Shown: positions 29,873-40,253 of the stretch, in pieces | How positions within the stretch are numbered: the stretch's first letter is position 1 | Layout: each line of letters begins with the position of its first letter | NCBI RefSeq assembly: GCF_004362895.1 | Contig: NZ_SNXI01000001.1 | Span: 310,001 to 374,000, forward strand | Origin: Idiomarina aquatica | GTDB lineage: Bacteria > Pseudomonadota > Gammaproteobacteria > Enterobacterales > Alteromonadaceae | DNA: 64,000 bases | Direction of reading: 5' to 3' | Made by a program: the position numbers and the translations under genes | The notes under the pieces: generated by a model | Database searches by the model: none | Told to the model about the DNA's origin: nothing | Seen by the model: the letters and a program-made list of their open reading frames with translations, nothing else

Positions 29873-32209
29873 ATGAACGATCAACTATTCGTCACTAAAC
29901 GTAATGGTGAACGCGAACCATTAAACCTCGATAAGATTCACCGTGTCATCATGTGGGCTGCCGAAGGCCTTCACAATGTGTCAGCCTCTCAGGTAGAAAT
30001 TAAGTCTCATATCCAGTTTTATGATGGGATAAAAACCGAAGATATTCATGAGACGATTATCAAGGCGGCTGCTGATTTAATTTCGGAAGAAGCACCTGAC
30101 TATCAATACATGGCCGCGCGTCTGGCTATCTTCCATTTGCGTAAACGTGCCTATGGCAAGTTTGAACCGCCACGCTTGTATGACCACGTAAAAAAAATGG
30201 TGGCCGAGCATCGCTATGACGAACATCTGTTAACTGACTTCAGTGAACAAGAGTTCGACCAAATGGACGAGATTATCGACCATTGGCGTGATATGAACTT
30301 CTCTTACGCGGCAGTAAAACAGCTCGAAAACAAATATCTGGTGCAAAACCGCGTCACCGGCGATATCTATGAAAGTGCGCAGTTCTTATATATTCTGGTT
30401 GCAGCATGCTTGTTTGCTAATTATCCAAAAGCAACTCGCATGGACTACATTAAGCGCTTCTATGATGCCACCTCGACATTCAAAATTTCGTTGCCGACGC
30501 CTATTATGTCGGGTGTTCGTACACCAACTCGTCAGTTTTCGTCGTGCGTATTAATCGAAACCGGCGACAGCCTGGATTCTATTAACGCCACTGCCAGCGC
30601 GATCGTTAAATATGTATCGCAACGCGCAGGTATCGGTATCAATGCGGGTCGAATCCGCGCTTTAGGCAGCCCTATTCGCAACGGCGAAGCATTCCATACC
30701 GGTTGTATTCCCTTCTATAAATACTTTCAGACGGCGGTTAAGAGCTGCTCGCAAGGTGGTGTTCGGGGCGGCGCTGCTACCCTCTTCTACCCCTTGTGGC
30801 ATCTGGAGGTCGAGAACCTACTGGTATTAAAAAATAACCGCGGGGTCGAAGAAAACCGAGTTCGCCACCTGGATTATGGTGTGCAATTTAACCGCGTTAT
30901 GTACCAGCGCCTGATCAAGGACGATTTCATCACCTTATTCAGCCCATCCGACGTACCGGGGCTTTACGATGCATTCTTTGAAGATCAGGACGAGTTCGAG
31001 CGTCTGTATGTTAAGTACGAACAAGACGACAGCATTCGTAAAAAACGCATTAAAGCGATTGAGTTGTTCAGCTTATTCATGCAGGAACGTGCCAGCACCG
31101 GCCGCATTTATGTGCAAAACGTTGATCACTGCAATACGCACAGTCCGTTTGACTCTAAAGTGGCACCTATTCGCCAAAGCAACCTGTGCTTAGAAATCGC
31201 GTTGCCAACTAAGCCATTGAGCCACGTTAATGACGAAGAAGGCGAAATAGCACTATGTACCTTGTCAGCATTTAACCTGGGCAAGATCGAAAAGCTAGAA
31301 GACTTTGAAGAGCTATCTGATTTGGCGGTACGTGCGCTTGATAGCTTACTCGATTATCAAGAGTATCCGGTACCGGCAGCATACAACGCCACCATGAATC
31401 GCCGCACTCTGGGTATCGGCGTTATTAACTTTGCCTACTACCTGGCTAAGCACGGCGTTAAGTACTCTGATGGTTCGGCTAATTCTCTGGTGCACCAAAC
31501 CTTTGAAGCAATCCAGTTTTATCTGATGAAAGCATCGATGAATTTAGCCAAAGAAAAAGGCCAATGTCCTAAATTTAACGAGACGACATATTCCAAGGGG
31601 ATTATGCCAACCGATACCTATAAAAAGGATCTGGATGCATTCTGTAACGAACCCCTGCACCTGGACTGGGATCAGTTGCGTAAAGATATTCAGCAATATG
31701 GTATGCGTAACTCGACCTTGTCAGCATTGATGCCATCAGAAACCTCATCGCAAATTTCCAATGCCACCAATGGTATTGAGCCTCCACGCGGCTTCGTCAG
31801 CGTTAAAGCCTCTAAAGATGGCGTAACCAAACAAGTGGTGCCGGATTACGAAAATCTAAAAGACAAGTACGAACTGCTGTGGCAGATCCCGGATAACAAG
31901 GGTTACCTGCAATTAGTCGGAATTATGCAAAAGTTCGTTGATCAGACTATCTCGGCGAACACTAACTATGACCCGAGTAAGTTTGATGCCGGCAAAGTAC
32001 CTATGAAGCAATTGCTACAGGACTTGTTAACAGCATACAAGATGGGCGTTAAAACATTGTATTACCACAATACCCGTGATGGCGCCGCAGATAATCAGGC
32101 AGATATTGCTGAAGGTCGCAAGCAAGCCAATAAACCACAAGCGCAGAGCCCTGCCGAAGTCATTATCGAAGAAGACGATGACTGTGCCGGTGGCGCTTGT
32201 AAGATTTAA
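29873..32209 (+). CDS. nrdA: ribonucleoside-diphosphate reductase class Ia, alpha subunit
   Basis: Reduces ribonucleoside diphosphates under aerobic conditions. The 778-residue protein has an N-terminal ATP-cone ([19 protein letters not shown]), the active-site cysteines C225, C439 and C462, the radical-transfer tyrosines near the C-terminus (TLYYHNTR), and the final cysteine pair in [10 protein letters not shown] that is reduced by glutaredoxin. About 17 residues longer than the E. coli protein, mainly in the tail. It is followed 17 nt later by nrdB. Confidence 0.98.
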   Translation: MNDQLFVTKRNGEREPLNLDKIHRVIMWAAEGLHNVSASQVEIKSHIQFYDGIKTEDIHETIIKAAADLISEEAPDYQYMAARLAIFHLRKRAYGKFEPPRLYDHVKKMVAEHRYDEHLLTDFSEQEFDQMDEIIDHWRDMNFSYAAVKQLENKYLVQNRVTGDIYESAQFLYILVAACLFANYPKATRMDYIKRFYDATSTFKISLPTPIMSGVRTPTRQFSSCVLIETGDSLDSINATASAIVKYVSQRAGIGINAGRIRALGSPIRNGEAFHTGCIPFYKYFQTAVKSCSQGGVRGGAATLFYPLWHLEVENLLVLKNNRGVEENRVRHLDYGVQFNRVMYQRLIKDDFITLFSPSDVPGLYDAFFEDQDEFERLYVKYEQDDSIRKKRIKAIELFSLFMQERASTGRIYVQNVDHCNTHSPFDSKVAPIRQSNLCLEIALPTKPLSHVNDEEGEIALCTLSAFNLGKIEKLEDFEELSDLAVRALDSLLDYQEYPVPAAYNATMNRRTLGIGVINFAYYLAKHGVKYSDGSANSLVHQTFEAIQFYLMKASMNLAKEKGQCPKFNETTYSKGIMPTDTYKKDLDAFCNEPLHLDWDQLRKDIQQYGMRNSTLSALMPSETSSQISNATNGIEPPRGFVSVKASKDGVTKQVVPDYENLKDKYELLWQIPDNKGYLQLVGIMQKFVDQTISANTNYDPSKFDAGKVPMKQLLQDLLTAYKMGVKTLYYHNTRDGAADNQADIAEGRKQANKPQAQSPAEVIIEEDDDCAGGACKI

Positions 32210-32226
32210 GCAAAGGAGTTTGTTTC

Positions 32227-33360
32227 GTGTCGTATTCAACCTTTAGTCAAGAACAAAGCAACCCGTTAACCGAACCAATGTTTTTCGGGCATTCGGTTAA
32301 CGTTGCCCGCTATGACCAGCAAAAACACAGTATTTTCGAAAAGCTTATCGAAAAACAAATTAGCTTTTTCTGGCGCCCGGAAGAAGTCGATGTGAGCCGT
32401 GACCGTGTTGATTTTAACAAGTTAACCGCCAGTGAACGGCATGTATTTATCTCCAACTTAAAGTACCAGACGCTGCTGGACTCGATTCAAGGCCGTAGCC
32501 CTAACATCGCGCTGCTGCCTATTGTTTCGATTCCTGAATTGGAGACCTGGATAGAAACCTGGTCATTTTTCGAGACCATTCACTCACGCTCGTATACGCA
32601 CATACTGCGTAACTTATTCAGTGACCCGAGCGAAGTATTTGAGGATATCGTTATTAACGAGCAGATAAAAATGCGCGCTAACGATATTTCGCAATACTAC
32701 GATGACCTGATTTTTTACACGCAGCTTTGGCAGACTCATGGCGAGGGTGAAGTTGAGATCGACGGTACCGTGCATAACGTGACTAAGCGCGAGCTTAAGA
32801 AAAAACTGTTCCTGTGTATTAACTCCGTTAACGCGCTAGAAGCGGTTCGTTTTTACGTTAGTTTTGCTTGTACCTTTGCTTTTGCTGAGCGTGAATTGAT
32901 GGAAGGCAATGCCAAAATCATTCGACTGATTGCACGCGACGAAAACGTTCATCTGACCTCGACTCAGCATATGATCAACCTGTGGCAATACGGTGAAGAC
33001 GATCCTGAAATGCAGGAAATTGCCGAAGAATTGCGCGACGATGCGTACAACATTTTCATGACCGCCGTTAAACAAGAAAAACAATGGGCGCATTATCTGT
33101 TTAAAGATGGCTCTATGATTGGTCTTAACGAAAGCATGTTGTGTCAGTACGTCGAGTACATTGCTAACTTGCGCATGCAGGCGATTGGCTTTGATGCGCC
33201 ATTCCCTGAACAGCGTTCCAACCCACTACCGTGGATGAATAAATACCTGGTATCCGATAACGTGCAGGTTGCACCACAAGAGGCGGAAATCAGCTCTTAC
33301 CTGGTGGGTCAGATTGATAGTAGCGTTGATGCCTCAGACTTAGGTGATTTTGACTTATAA
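32227..33360 (+). CDS. nrdB: ribonucleoside-diphosphate reductase class Ia, beta subunit
   Basis: Diiron-tyrosyl-radical subunit. The start is a GTG at 32227 with AAAGGAG upstream. The 377-residue protein has the radical tyrosine Y123 in [11 protein letters not shown] and the iron ligands in [24 protein letters not shown] and RDENVHLT. The C-terminal [10 protein letters not shown]-like tail ([14 protein letters not shown]) docks into NrdA. Near E. coli length. Confidence 0.98.
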   Translation: MSYSTFSQEQSNPLTEPMFFGHSVNVARYDQQKHSIFEKLIEKQISFFWRPEEVDVSRDRVDFNKLTASERHVFISNLKYQTLLDSIQGRSPNIALLPIVSIPELETWIETWSFFETIHSRSYTHILRNLFSDPSEVFEDIVINEQIKMRANDISQYYDDLIFYTQLWQTHGEGEVEIDGTVHNVTKRELKKKLFLCINSVNALEAVRFYVSFACTFAFAERELMEGNAKIIRLIARDENVHLTSTQHMINLWQYGEDDPEMQEIAEELRDDAYNIFMTAVKQEKQWAHYLFKDGSMIGLNESMLCQYVEYIANLRMQAIGFDAPFPEQRSNPLPWMNKYLVSDNVQVAPQEAEISSYLVGQIDSSVDASDLGDFDL

Positions 33361-33372
33361 GTTAACCACACC

Positions 33373-33636
33373 ATGAGTCAAACTATCTTTAAGGTAAAAG
33401 TTAACGGAGAGCACGAGCTCTCCGTTGATGCATCTGAAGGCACCTTACTTGAGGCCCTTGAAGCGCATCAGCTAGAGGTTCATTACCATTGTAAAAGTGG
33501 CTTTTGTGGTGCCTGCCGTTCTACCTTAAAAAGTGGCAGTGTCCGTTATATCAATGAACCACTGGCGTACGTTCGTAAAGGCGACATTTTACCGTGCTGC
33601 TGTGTGCCTACCAGCGATCTTGATTTAGATCATTAA
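33373..33636 (+). CDS. yfaE: 2Fe-2S ferredoxin YfaE, NrdB cofactor maintenance
   Basis: Plant-type ferredoxin that reduces and rebuilds the diiron-tyrosyl cofactor of NrdB. The 87-residue protein has cluster cysteines C40, C45 and C48 (HCKSGFCGACRS) and a fourth among C75-C77 (LPCCCVP). It lies 12 nt after nrdB, exactly as in E. coli. Confidence 0.95.
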   Translation: MSQTIFKVKVNGEHELSVDASEGTLLEALEAHQLEVHYHCKSGFCGACRSTLKSGSVRYINEPLAYVRKGDILPCCCVPTSDLDLDH

Positions 33637-33692
33637 CGTAGTGTTATCTCGAATCTATCTGTTTTTTCGATAAGACTAATCGCAATCATGCA

Positions 33693-33721
33693 TTGTGAAA
33701 GTGGCATTAAAAATGGATAAT
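33693..33721 (+). promoter_or_regulatory. candidate sigma-70 promoter for grxA
   Basis: TTGTGA (33693-33698), 17-nt spacer, GATAAT (33716-33721), 60 nt before the grxA start codon. It suggests grxA can be transcribed apart from nrdAB-yfaE. Confidence 0.5.
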
Positions 33722-33780
33722 GTGCACAAAGTTTAAACGCTAGTTTTAAAATACCCGACGTTGTGGAGAGAGGGATTATT

Positions 33781-34047
33781 ATGTTTACCGTTATTTTTGG
33801 CCGTCCAGGCTGTCCGTTTTGTGTTCGTGCAAAAGATGTTGCCGACCAGTTAAAATCAGACCGTGATGACTTTGATTATCGCTACGTTGATATTCAAGCC
33901 GAAGGCATTACTAAAGCTGACCTGGAAAAAACCGTGGGTAAACCGGTGCACACCGTACCGCAGATTTTTGTCGATGAGAATCATGTCGGCGGCTTTACCG
34001 AATTTGAAGCCTACGCTAAAGAACACCTGGGCCTGTACGCGGCTTAG
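33781..34047 (+). CDS. grxA: glutaredoxin 1
   Basis: Dithiol glutaredoxin, the reductant for class Ia ribonucleotide reductase. The 88-residue protein has the CPFC redox site (C11/C14) in GRPGCPFCVRAKD, KPVHTVPQIFVD with the cis-proline, and VGGFTEF. The ATG at 33781 is chosen over an in-frame TTG six codons earlier because GAGAGGG precedes it and it matches E. coli GrxA. Clustering with nrdAB-yfaE groups the enzyme, its cofactor repair protein and its electron donor. Confidence 0.96.
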   Translation: MFTVIFGRPGCPFCVRAKDVADQLKSDRDDFDYRYVDIQAEGITKADLEKTVGKPVHTVPQIFVDENHVGGFTEFEAYAKEHLGLYAA

Positions 34048-34057
34048 TTAAGAATAC

Positions 34058-34085
34058 AAGCTCGCGCATCAAGCGCGAGCTTCTT
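34058..34085. terminator. hairpin between convergent grxA and hrpA
   Basis: AAGCTCGCGC, loop ATCAA, GCGCGAGCTT: a perfect 10-bp stem overlapping the last codons of hrpA. The plus-strand tail CTTCTT is a weak T-run, so termination efficiency is uncertain. Confidence 0.55.
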
Positions 34086-37000
34086 CCATTGCATTTTTTA
34101 CCCGCTTTTCAGATACCGGATACTTTGTTCCCAGTGTCTGCGCAAAAAACGAAACACGCAGTTCCTGTAGCATCCAGTATATTTCACTGACCTCATCCGG
34201 CACTACGCTGGAATATTTCTTCAATAATTTCTTATAGTCTTGCTCCAGGCTATCCAGCGTCAACGTTAACAAACGGTCTTTGTTGGGATCCACAGGCAGT
34301 TTTTCTAAGCGTTTTTGCAACGCGTTTAAGTATCGCTCTACGTCTTTTAATCGCTGAGCACCCAGGCGGCTGACAAAGCCCTTAAATACCAGTTCATCTA
34401 ATTGCTTTTGCACGTCGCCACGTGATTGGATTTGATCCAGCGGGATTTTGCCTTTTAGCTGTTTACGAATAGCCTGGCTTTGCAGCAAACAGCGCTCAAC
34501 GGAACCGGCGATGGCTTCCACGCGCTCGTTTAATTCCGCCCTAACCTGCTCTTTAACCGCATTAAAGGCTTTCTCGTCACGAATAAGTTCACCCTGCTGC
34601 TTATGCTCGGCGATAATTTCATCGACCGCAGCGGCAATACAATCCTGGATCAGCACATCCACTTTACCCCAGGGATTAAAATACATTGCCAACTTGGCTT
34701 TATTCGACAGGCATTTCTGCAGATGTTTTATCGGTGACGGTACTTGCTTTAGCACCAGTTCACGTACACCACGCAGGTGCTTCTGCTCTGCCTCCGCTGC
34801 GGTGTCATACATTTGTACCGATAATTTTCCGTCGGCATGGGTCAGCGCCGGGTAGGCTTTAATCTCAAAGCCCTGTTGTTTCTCGGTAACAACGCGGGGC
34901 AAGGTATTAAAATCCCAGGCTTCAACGTCGGTACGTTTTACCGAGTCGCCTGCTGATTTATCAAGACGCTGTTGTACACGGCCGGAAAGCTGTTCTTTTA
35001 AAGCGGTTAAATTGCGCCCCTGCTTAACCAGCTTTTTGCCATCAAAGACTTTAAAGTTCATGCGCAGGTGTGGCGGCACCGCATCTTCGTTCCAGGATTC
35101 AGGTTCAACCGTTACCCCGCTCATGCGCCGTAGCTTAGTTGCCATTGCATCGAGCAGCGCGCCCTGCATTGGCTCAATATCCGCCATTACCGCCGACGCG
35201 TAATTGGGAGCCGGTACAAAGTTACGGCGAATAGGCTTAGGTAAAGACTTGATTAACGCAGCAATACGATCTTCGCGCAAAGCCGGAATGTGCCAGTCGA
35301 AACCCTGCTCGCTAACCTGGTTGAGGATAGCCAACTGAATATTAACACTGACGCCATCATCTTCTGCATTCGGCTCAAAGTGATAACTCAGCGGCAACCG
35401 CAGGTTATCCTGACGCCAGAACTCAGGGTATTCGTGTTCAGTAATATGCGAGGTATCGGTGCCAATTAAATCTTCGCGTTCAAAAAACAGTAACTGCGGA
35501 TTTTTCTTCGCGGCTTTGTGCCACCAACCGGCCAGCAATTTTTCCGTATAAATACCTGCCGGCACATGACGGTCGTAAGCATCATACAGCTCTTGCTCAT
35601 CCACCAGAATATCGCGCCGGCGAGACTTGGCCTCAAGCTCCTGCACACTCTCAATCAGTGTAATATTGTGCTTAATAAAAGGGAGTTGGCGCTTTATTTG
35701 ACCCTGCACTAAGGCTTCGCGAATAAACAACTCGCGCGCCTTAAGCGGCGCAACCGGCCCGTATTGAACGCGGCGGCGGCCTACTAAAATCAGCCCCAGT
35801 AAGGTGACCTGCTCATCGGCAACGACCGAACCTTGTTTTGCTTCAAAATGTGGTTCCAGGTACTGACGTTTAACTAAATGTGATGCCGCCTGCTCTATCC
35901 ATTCCGGCTCGATAGCCGCGTTAACCCGGGCAAACAAACGTGATGTCTCTACCAGCTCTGCACTCACCACCCACTTAGGCGGCTTACCAAAAAGATGCGA
36001 CCCCGGGAATATATGAAAACGCGTTTGTCGGGTACCCTGGTATTCGTGTTTTTGCTCTTTTAAGCCGACCTGCGAAATTAACCCCGTTAAAATAGCGCAG
36101 TGGATTTGCTCGTACGTGGCCGGTTCCTCGTTAATGCGCAGTCCCATCTCACGTACGCTTTGACGACTTTGCGTATAGATATCCTGCCATTCCCGAACAC
36201 GCATAAAGTGCAGGAATTCGCGTGCAATCTGTTTACGAAACTGATTACCACTGAGCTCCTTTTGCTTTTGCTGCAGGTAATTCCATAGATTTAAGTAGGC
36301 GTTAAAATCGGAACTCTTATCAGCAAATCGCTGGTGCCACTCATCAGCCTTTTGCTTTGCGTCATGTGGGCGTTCGCGTGGATCCTGTATGCTCAAAGCA
36401 GAAGTTATGATCAACATCTCGCGCATGCAGCCGTGTTGTTGCCCGGCTAATACCATGCGCGCTAAACGCGGATCCAAAGGTAATCGTGATAATTGCCGGC
36501 CGGTTTCGGTTAATCTCGGCTGTTGCTGCTTGCGCCCCGCCTCGATGGCATGAATTTCTTCTAATAAGTTAAGACCGTCTTTGACAAAACGTTCATCCGG
36601 TTTTTGTACAAACGGAAACTCACGAATATCACCTAACCGTAAAGACGACATCTGCAGAATAACGGCCGCCAGATTAGTCCGAAGAATTTCCGGGTCGGTG
36701 TACTCCGGCCGATTAATAAAGTCATCTTCGCTATATAACCGAATACAGATCCCCGGACCAATACGGCCGCAACGTCCTTTGCGTTGGTTGGCGCTGGCCT
36801 GAGAAATGGGTTCAATGGGTAAACGCTGTACTTTGGTGCGATAGGAGTAGCGGCTAATGCGCACCGTACCCGGGTCAATCACGTAACGAATGCCCGGTAC
36901 AGTCAGTGAGGTTTCTGCCACGTTGGTCGCAATGACGATACGACGCCCGCCATGCGGCTGAAACACCCGATTCTGTTCGTGTGAAGACAGTCGCGCATAC

Positions 37001-37959
37001 AAAGGCAGTACTTCGGTATCGCGCAGCTGCAGCTCGTTAATCGCATCAGCATAATCGCGAATTTCGCGTTCACCGCTGGCAAAGACCAATATATCGCCAG
37101 GACCCTCTGCCTGAAGTTCCTGTACGGCATCAAGCAGCCCTTGCAGTACATCGGTCTCTGATGCTTTGCCGTCACCTGGCGGCCGATAGCGCAGCTCGAC
37201 CGGGTAGGTTCTGCCACTCACGGTCAGTACCGGTGCATCATTAAAATGCTGAGAGAACCGTTCGGTTTCGATGGTTGCTGAAGTAATAACGACTTTTAAA
37301 TCACGGCGCTTAGGGAGCAATTGATGCAGGACACCCAACAAAAAATCGATGTTAAGACTGCGTTCATGCGCTTCATCGATGATAATAGCGTCATATTGCA
37401 GTAGCAGCGGATCATTTTGCAATTCCGACAGCAACATACCATCGGTCATCAATTTAATGGCGGTGGTCTCAGCGGTTTGATCCTGAAAGCGGATTTTATA
37501 GCCGACCTGCTGTTTTTGCGTATCCTTGAGCTCTTCACCGATACGGGCAGCAACACTGCGCGCTGCTAATCGACGCGGTTGCGTGTGACCAATGACACCA
37601 CGCCGACCATAACCGAGTTCCAACAACATTTTTGGTAACTGCGTCGTTTTACCTGAACCTGTTTCACCGGCAATAACGACAACTTGGTTATTTTTTATCG
37701 CCGATTTGATCTCGTCACGCTGCTGCGCAACCGGCAGTTGCTGCGGATAATCAATACTAAAACGCTGCTCACTGCGGGCTAAATAGGCAAGTTCGGCTGC
37801 TTCAATATCCTGTTTTATTTTCTCCAGTATCTGTTGCTGCCGCTCTGCTTTCTTAACTTTGTGCAGACCACGTAAACGGCCGCGCAATTGCGCGGCCTGT
37901 TGTAGTGTGCATTGTTCCAGCTGTGCCTGATACTGCTTAATCAGTGCTTTAGGATCCAT
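34069..37959 (-). CDS. hrpA: ATP-dependent RNA helicase HrpA
   Basis: Large DEAH-box helicase; E. coli HrpA acts in fimbrial mRNA processing and in rescuing stalled or collided ribosomes. The 1296-residue protein has motif I GETGSGKT (residues 98-105), motif II DEAHERS, motif III TSATIE, and motif VI-type SQASANQRKGRCGR. HA2, OB-fold (DUF3418) and a long C-terminal domain follow. Length matches the family (about 1300). Single-gene unit, convergent with grxA. Confidence 0.96.
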   Translation of the reverse strand: MDPKALIKQYQAQLEQCTLQQAAQLRGRLRGLHKVKKAERQQQILEKIKQDIEAAELAYLARSEQRFSIDYPQQLPVAQQRDEIKSAIKNNQVVVIAGETGSGKTTQLPKMLLELGYGRRGVIGHTQPRRLAARSVAARIGEELKDTQKQQVGYKIRFQDQTAETTAIKLMTDGMLLSELQNDPLLLQYDAIIIDEAHERSLNIDFLLGVLHQLLPKRRDLKVVITSATIETERFSQHFNDAPVLTVSGRTYPVELRYRPPGDGKASETDVLQGLLDAVQELQAEGPGDILVFASGEREIRDYADAINELQLRDTEVLPLYARLSSHEQNRVFQPHGGRRIVIATNVAETSLTVPGIRYVIDPGTVRISRYSYRTKVQRLPIEPISQASANQRKGRCGRIGPGICIRLYSEDDFINRPEYTDPEILRTNLAAVILQMSSLRLGDIREFPFVQKPDERFVKDGLNLLEEIHAIEAGRKQQQPRLTETGRQLSRLPLDPRLARMVLAGQQHGCMREMLIITSALSIQDPRERPHDAKQKADEWHQRFADKSSDFNAYLNLWNYLQQKQKELSGNQFRKQIAREFLHFMRVREWQDIYTQSRQSVREMGLRINEEPATYEQIHCAILTGLISQVGLKEQKHEYQGTRQTRFHIFPGSHLFGKPPKWVVSAELVETSRLFARVNAAIEPEWIEQAASHLVKRQYLEPHFEAKQGSVVADEQVTLLGLILVGRRRVQYGPVAPLKARELFIREALVQGQIKRQLPFIKHNITLIESVQELEAKSRRRDILVDEQELYDAYDRHVPAGIYTEKLLAGWWHKAAKKNPQLLFFEREDLIGTDTSHITEHEYPEFWRQDNLRLPLSYHFEPNAEDDGVSVNIQLAILNQVSEQGFDWHIPALREDRIAALIKSLPKPIRRNFVPAPNYASAVMADIEPMQGALLDAMATKLRRMSGVTVEPESWNEDAVPPHLRMNFKVFDGKKLVKQGRNLTALKEQLSGRVQQRLDKSAGDSVKRTDVEAWDFNTLPRVVTEKQQGFEIKAYPALTHADGKLSVQMYDTAAEAEQKHLRGVRELVLKQVPSPIKHLQKCLSNKAKLAMYFNPWGKVDVLIQDCIAAAVDEIIAEHKQQGELIRDEKAFNAVKEQVRAELNERVEAIAGSVERCLLQSQAIRKQLKGKIPLDQIQSRGDVQKQLDELVFKGFVSRLGAQRLKDVERYLNALQKRLEKLPVDPNKDRLLTLTLDSLEQDYKKLLKKYSSVVPDEVSEIYWMLQELRVSFFAQTLGTKYPVSEKRVKNAMEEARA

Positions 37960-37973
37960 ATTGCTCCGTTGTG

Positions 37974-39023
37974 TTAGTCGTCCTCGCGGTAAATGGCAAT
38001 ATGTGCCTTACCATCGGCCTTCATATATCCGCGATACATGCCCTCGGTATTAAACGGCATGGCGATGTTACCGTCTGCATCGATAATAATCACGCCACCG
38101 GTACCGCCAGCTTCCTGCAACACACCGTGAATGACTTCATCGCCCGCTTCGGCAACGCTTTTGTTCTGGTACTTAACCCGTGAACAAATATCAGCAGCAA
38201 CATGATAACGAATAAAATATTCGCCATGCCCGGTTGCCGAAACCGCGCAACTATCATTGTCAGCCCAGGTGCCAGCGCCAATAATCGGCGAGTCGCCAAT
38301 TCTACCATAACGTTTAGCCGTCATGCCGCCTGTTGAGGTACCCGCACTAATATTACCCTCTTTATCCACCGCTACTGCACCCACGGTGCCGTATTTGTAG
38401 TCTAAATCCAGGTACTCCCAGGCTTGCTGCTCGGGTTGCTCACTCGCTTTTATTTTTTCTTTCGCGCGCAGCAGCTGCTGATAACGATGATCGGTATTAA
38501 AATAACTGTTGTCGACCAGCTCCAGGCCCTGCTTTTGTGCGAAGGTTTCGGCTCCCTCGCCGCTCAGCATCACGTGCACCGATTTTTCCATCACTTCCCG
38601 GGTCAACGCGATCGGGCTTTTAACCGTTTTTACCCCGGCAACTGCGCCGGCGTTACCTGTCTTGCCTTCCATCAACGAGGCATCGAGTTCGTGCTCGCCA
38701 TCCCAGGTGTATACCGCGCCAACACCAGAGTTAAACAGTGGCGACGCTTCCATAATCTGAATCGCAGCTATGACAGCGCTGGTGCTGTCACCGCCGTCAT
38801 CAAGCACTGCATATCCTGCCTGCAACGCCTCCTGTAATTTGTCTTTATAGGCCTGCTCTTGCTCTGCGGTTAAGTTAGCACGGGTAATGGTGCCCGCACC
38901 GCCATGGATCGCTATGGCGATATCGTTAGGCTTGTGGTCATCAGCTAACACTGTCGTTGATCCCAGCATGGCCGTTGCCAGTACCGATAACAGAAGCTTA
39001 GATTTTGTTGTTTTGATTTTCAT
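37974..39023 (-). CDS. isoaspartyl peptidase / L-asparaginase (Ntn hydrolase), exported
   Basis: Threonine-type plant-like asparaginase that self-cleaves into alpha and beta chains and removes isoaspartyl residues. The 349-residue precursor has a signal peptide (about residues 1-27, ending TVLADD), AIHGGAGTI at the start of the mature part, and the autoproteolysis and nucleophile site before T213 in KYGTVGAVAVD. GTSTGGMTAKRYGRIGDSPIIGAGTWAD binds substrate and GHGEYFIRY is typical. Most family members of this size are cytosolic, so a secretory signal is noteworthy. Divergent from the next gene. Confidence 0.92.
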   Translation of the reverse strand: MKIKTTKSKLLLSVLATAMLGSTTVLADDHKPNDIAIAIHGGAGTITRANLTAEQEQAYKDKLQEALQAGYAVLDDGGDSTSAVIAAIQIMEASPLFNSGVGAVYTWDGEHELDASLMEGKTGNAGAVAGVKTVKSPIALTREVMEKSVHVMLSGEGAETFAQKQGLELVDNSYFNTDHRYQQLLRAKEKIKASEQPEQQAWEYLDLDYKYGTVGAVAVDKEGNISAGTSTGGMTAKRYGRIGDSPIIGAGTWADNDSCAVSATGHGEYFIRYHVAADICSRVKYQNKSVAEAGDEVIHGVLQEAGGTGGVIIIDADGNIAMPFNTEGMYRGYMKADGKAHIAIYREDD

Positions 39024-39111
39024 ATTGCAGTCCCCTGTGTTTTGTTATTTTTGAGCTAACCTTATTACAGAGGATAAAAGTGGATTTGGCAATGCGACTG
39101 ATGGAGGGTTT

Positions 39112-39351
39112 ATGCCAACTTATCGTGTTAATTATGAACACATTGGTTCAAACGGAACAATTACCGTCGAAGTACCAACCGATGCCGCCGCAGGCGACCA
39201 ACGGCAATTAGAAGACACGATCGCGAAACGCGTCGGTGAGCGTATCTTACCTCATGCAGAACTCGCCTTCCGTCACGAAGACGATCTAACTTACATGCAA
39301 AAACTCGAAAAAGCCTATGACCTGATTATTCAGGACTATGAACGCGTTTAA
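39112..39351 (+). CDS. conserved-looking hypothetical protein, 79 residues
   Basis: A short acidic soluble protein (MPTYRVNYEHIGSNG start, IIQDYERV end) with no family I recognise. The start codon has a strong GGAGGG site and codon use matches neighbours, so it is probably real. No signal peptide or membrane segment is seen. It stands alone between the asparaginase gene, divergent, and the toxin-antitoxin pair, convergent. Confidence 0.65.
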   Translation: MPTYRVNYEHIGSNGTITVEVPTDAAAGDQRQLEDTIAKRVGERILPHAELAFRHEDDLTYMQKLEKAYDLIIQDYERV

Positions 39352-39417
39352 CAAACTAAAGGATTAACCACCACACAATTGAATGGTGGAGACAGTAACA
39401 GACTTCGTGTAAATCGC

Positions 39418-39873
39418 TTATACAGAGAATGTTTCGTCTTTCGCTGCTTGTAGAAGATCCTCCCATTCTCCGGGAGGATGACCAGTGCTTAACATCTTTT
39501 CGAATACTTTATAAGCATCTTTTTTACTACCGTATGCACGTTTGTTCTTTTCATCATTTACCCAAGCATAAACGATGATTTTTGCATCTAAGTGGTAACG
39601 GAAAAATAAGCGATACTGCTGGAAAAATTTTGCCCGAAACCAATGCTTGTTATCATCACCTAATGTACTCCCTTGGCGAAATTCAGCGCTAGTGGGATCA
39701 TGCGGTATTAATTCAAAGATTAGTTTTTGAATTGCGGCTAATCGTTTTGTAGCATTTTTTTTAAGGTAGCCCTTTGGATCTTTTTTGCGTATAGCCTCAA
39801 CTTGTGTTTTCAGACTTAGATATTGCTCTTTAAACAATGGATGAGTGTAAAGTGTCCAACCGTTTACGATCAT
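39418..39873 (-). CDS. yhaV: type II toxin YhaV (ribosome-dependent mRNA interferase)
   Basis: RelE-superfamily mRNase, toxin of the PrlF-YhaV pair. The 151-residue protein has VNGWTLYTHPLF at its start, then FRQGSTLGDDNKHWFRAKFFQQYRLFFRY, the WVNDEKNKRAYGSKKDAY segment and a KMLSTGHPPGEWE end, all closely parallel to E. coli YhaV. The ATG at 39873 is chosen; an in-frame TTG at 39891, right after the antitoxin stop, would add six residues. The pair is visibly more AT-rich than the genes around it, which suggests acquisition by transfer. Confidence 0.93.
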   Translation of the reverse strand: MIVNGWTLYTHPLFKEQYLSLKTQVEAIRKKDPKGYLKKNATKRLAAIQKLIFELIPHDPTSAEFRQGSTLGDDNKHWFRAKFFQQYRLFFRYHLDAKIIVYAWVNDEKNKRAYGSKKDAYKVFEKMLSTGHPPGEWEDLLQAAKDETFSV

Positions 39874-39893
39874 TGGTATCGTTTTTTGCAAGC

Positions 39894-40223
39894 CTACTCG
39901 TCCTCATCCAATAACGGGGCATCTAAATCAATTTCAACACCTTCAACCAACGCATTAACACTATCTCGCATACTTGCTGATAACGGCTCTAGTCTTTCCG
40001 GGTGAACCTGCATATCACGTGCTATGAATGATAAAAACTCGCCAAGTACAGGGTCATTTTTCGGCGTTTCTGCACGCGAGATAACAACGCTACCATCAGC
40101 CTGTATAGCGTATTTAATTTTGTCTTTCTTGCCCAAGTGCAACGCCTGGCGAACAGAACTTGGCACGGTAGTTTGAAAACGGTCTGTAAGTGTTGATTCA
40201 GTTTCTAAAGCAACTTGTGCCAT
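39894..40223 (-). CDS. prlF: antitoxin PrlF (SohA), AbrB-type
   Basis: Antitoxin that neutralises YhaV and represses its own operon. The 109-residue protein has an N-terminal swapped-hairpin DNA-binding domain (TESTLTDRFQTTVPSSVRQAL) and a C-terminal part ending in the acidic VEIDLDAPLLDEDE, which in the family contacts the toxin. The ribosome site is AGAGG. The antitoxin gene precedes the toxin by 20 nt. Confidence 0.93.
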   Translation of the reverse strand: MAQVALETESTLTDRFQTTVPSSVRQALHLGKKDKIKYAIQADGSVVISRAETPKNDPVLGEFLSFIARDMQVHPERLEPLSASMRDSVNALVEGVEIDLDAPLLDEDE

Positions 40224-40253
40224 AACAACCTCTAACTTTTACTTGTTTAATTG

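Noticed and set aside
34448-34855. 135-residue plus-strand frame inside hrpA
   Set aside because: Serine/cysteine-rich antisense shadow of a well-supported helicase gene, with no ribosome site.
39368-39389. CCACCA/TGGTGG hairpin between the 79-residue gene and yhaV
   Set aside because: Six-bp stem, ten-base loop and no T-run; could be chance, and no second copy was noticed.
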